Below, piece after piece: positions 8,108-8,832 of a stretch of DNA of 8,832 nt (within the stretch, counting starts at the first letter, position 1; the number at the start of each line of letters is the position of its first letter). Source of the stretch: Methanobacteriota archaeon. GTDB lineage: Archaea > Thermoplasmatota > Poseidoniia > MGIII > CG-Epi1. Where the stretch lies: the NCBI GenBank assembly GCA_003193815.1, contig PSPB01000044.1, forward strand, positions 1-8,832, read 5' to 3'. The position numbers and the translations under genes are program-made. Below the pieces are notes generated by a model that was not told the origin of the DNA, ran no database searches, and worked only from the letters and a program-made list of their open reading frames with translations.

Positions 8108-8115
8108 TCCTTCCT
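8108..8115 (-). repeat. AGGA-AGGA microduplication at the first frameshift of the PPDK_N gene
   Basis: On the minus strand the coding sequence reads GAGGAAGGAGGATGG across this point. Removing one AGGA unit (or any single base) restores the frame. The four-base removal gives L-E-E-D-G-R-L, which fits my memory of the family N terminus. Left as is, the frame runs into a short unrelated stretch (G-W-P-A-Q-R). It is an eight-base element, so its origin as a duplication is an inference. Confidence 0.5.
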
Positions 8116-8237
8116 CGAGCGTGAAGTAGTCGTAGGGGCTCGAAACCAGCAGGATATCGCGGATGCGGTACCGCATCAGGTTTTCGAACCGGCGGTGCTG
8201 TGCGCCCCACGTTGCCATTGCCCTGCAAAAAGGAACC

Positions 8238-8245
8238 TATTTTAA
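8238..8245. promoter_or_regulatory. Near-palindromic TATA element between divergent PPDK_N and ThiI-like genes
   Basis: TATTTTAA on the plus strand reads TTAAAATA on the minus strand. Its centre is about 24 nt from the leftward ATG at 8218 and about 25 nt from the rightward GTG at 8267. It therefore suits leaderless transcription in either direction. This is the only clearly AT-rich element in the intergenic region, so it may serve one gene or both. Confidence 0.4.
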
Positions 8246-8266
8246 CCACGCATGTTAGCGTACAGT

Positions 8267-8832
8267 GTGAAAGCCATCATCATGCTCAGCGGGGGCATTG
8301 ACTCCCCCACCGCGGCACACATGCTCCAGCAGCAGGGCTGGGAGCTGGTCGGACTGCACATGGACAACCGCCCCTTCACCGACGACCGCGAAACCGACAA
8401 GACCCGGGCGCTGGCGAAACACCTCGGCATCCCGCTCTGGATGGCTCCGCACGGTCCCAGCCAGGTGAAGATTGCGCGCAACACCGACCGCCACCTGCAA
8501 TGCCTGCTCTGCCGCAGGATGATGTATCGCACCGCCGCCGCGCTGGCAAAGCAGGTCGGCGCCGACGCGATTATCAACGGCGAGTCGCTGGGGCAGGTTG
8601 CGTCGCAGACGCTCCCCAACTTGGCGGTGATTGATGAGGTCTGCGATGTTCCTATCCTGCGGCCATTGATTGGCCACGACAAGGTCGAAATCGAGCGCGT
8701 CGCGCGCCAGGCGGGGACCTTCGACATCTCGACCCTTCCCAGCCTCTGCTGCACCATCGTCCCCGAGAAGCCGGCCACTGCGGCGTCGCTGCCGCAGGTC
8801 GAGAAGTGGGAGGCGCAGCTGCCGCTGGAGGA
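8267..8832 (+). CDS. ThiI-like sulfurtransferase PP-loop protein, cut by the window end
   Basis: The visible 188 residues match the adenylating PP-loop domain of ThiI, which activates tRNA U8 for conversion to 4-thiouridine (and serves thiazole synthesis in some organisms). Visible motifs are S8-G-G-I-D-S-P (pyrophosphate-binding loop), C79-L-L-C82-R-R-M-M, G105-E-S-L-G-Q-V-A-S-Q-T, R-P-L-I-G-x-D-K, and C161-C162 near the end. The CxxC pair and a later Cys agree with archaeal ThiI proteins, in which such cysteines act in sulfur transfer or bind an Fe-S cluster. The N-terminal ferredoxin-like and THUMP domains of full ThiI are absent, because the PP-loop begins within ten residues of the start. 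The GTG at 8267 is preferred because a TATA-like box is centred 25 nt upstream and the family often begins 'MKAI'. ATG 8252 would lie too close to that box, and ATG 8282 would trim the first strand. The 3' end is missing. Confidence 0.85.
   Translation, partial: MKAIIMLSGGIDSPTAAHMLQQQGWELVGLHMDNRPFTDDRETDKTRALAKHLGIPLWMAPHGPSQVKIARNTDRHLQCLLCRRMMYRTAAALAKQVGADAIINGESLGQVASQTLPNLAVIDEVCDVPILRPLIGHDKVEIERVARQAGTFDISTLPSLCCTIVPEKPATAASLPQVEKWEAQLPLE

Larger units (their letters stand above)
5279..8218 (-). pseudogene. PEP/pyruvate-binding (PPDK_N) protein with receiver-like N-terminal domains, broken by two frameshifts
   Basis: Joining three reading-frame pieces gives one coherent protein of about 971 residues. 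It runs from ATG 8218 (MATWGAQ..., then MRYRIRDILLVSS) to TGA 5279 (...GKGAVLPGRD). The first shift lies near 8105-8115, the second at 5503-5542. The order is a degenerate receiver-like domain, then a second receiver-like domain (V-L-I-L-V-E-D-S, candidate phospho-acceptor Asp at codon 7501-7503, late Lys in F-I-D-K), then a linker, then a PPDK_N ATP-grasp domain with G-G-K (Lys at 6931-6933) and A-V-R-S-S-S-L-L-E-D-S (Arg at 6652-6654), and finally G-P-G-R-W-G-S-S-D-P-W. The PEP-synthase swivelling His domain and PEP-binding barrel are absent, so it is not a PEP synthase; family members are of unknown function. Both breaks look like small tandem duplications, while the rest has no internal stops. 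That suggests a recent mutation or a sequencing/assembly error rather than an old pseudogene. A TATA-like element lies about 24 nt upstream of 8218. Confidence 0.85.

Noticed and set aside
7162..8124. Long plus-strand open frame (320 codons) opposite the PPDK_N gene
   Set aside because: It lies antisense to a clearly conserved coding sequence. Its composition is that of a codon-position shadow in GC-rich DNA and no domain is recognisable.

Overview
The window looks like a piece of a compact, mostly GC-rich archaeal genome, most likely a marine planktonic euryarchaeon of the Poseidoniia (Marine Group II/III) type. That placement is an inference. It rests on cell-surface proteins with NEW3/CARDB-like and PKD-like beta domains, a surface protein whose cytoplasmic tail carries short CxxC zinc-ribbon repeats, TATA-like boxes about 24-31 nt upstream of start codons with no Shine-Dalgarno sequence (leaderless transcription), and a ThiI-type PP-loop protein with a CxxC motif. 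No 16S or other strong phylogenetic marker is present.

Layout: (1) 66-2138 (+) is a secreted, membrane-anchored surface protein with four tandem beta-sandwich-like domains, one C-terminal membrane helix and two zinc ribbons in a Pro/Ala-rich tail. (2) 2140-2213 (+) is tRNA-Gly(TCC) with an encoded CCA, starting one base after that stop codon. (3) 2222-4100 (-) is a two-gene unit: a small unknown membrane protein followed by a family-3 membrane acyltransferase. Most of it is clearly AT-richer than its surroundings, which suggests different ancestry. (4) 4101-4219 is a divergent promoter region. (5) 4220-5275 (+) is a lipoprotein with two PKD-like domains and a C-terminal PPC/P-type beta domain. 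(6) 5279-8218 (-) is a receiver-like/PPDK_N (pyruvate phosphate dikinase ATP-grasp) gene broken by two frameshifts, one of them caused by a perfect 20-bp tandem duplication. (7) 8267 to the right edge (+) is a ThiI-like sulfurtransferase PP-loop protein, cut off by the window, sharing a short intergenic region and perhaps one TATA element with the broken gene.

The genes do not form one pathway. Two are cell-surface proteins, one pair probably modifies a surface or lipid-linked glycan or other polymer, and two (tRNA-Gly and ThiI-like) belong to translation/tRNA biology. No CRISPR array, transposase, integrase or recognisable defence cassette is visible. The most unusual observations are the duplication-driven disruption of the PPDK_N gene, the AT-rich acyltransferase block with a composition boundary inside the gene next to a tRNA 3' end, the zinc-ribbon tail on a surface protein, and the regular TATA-to-start spacing.
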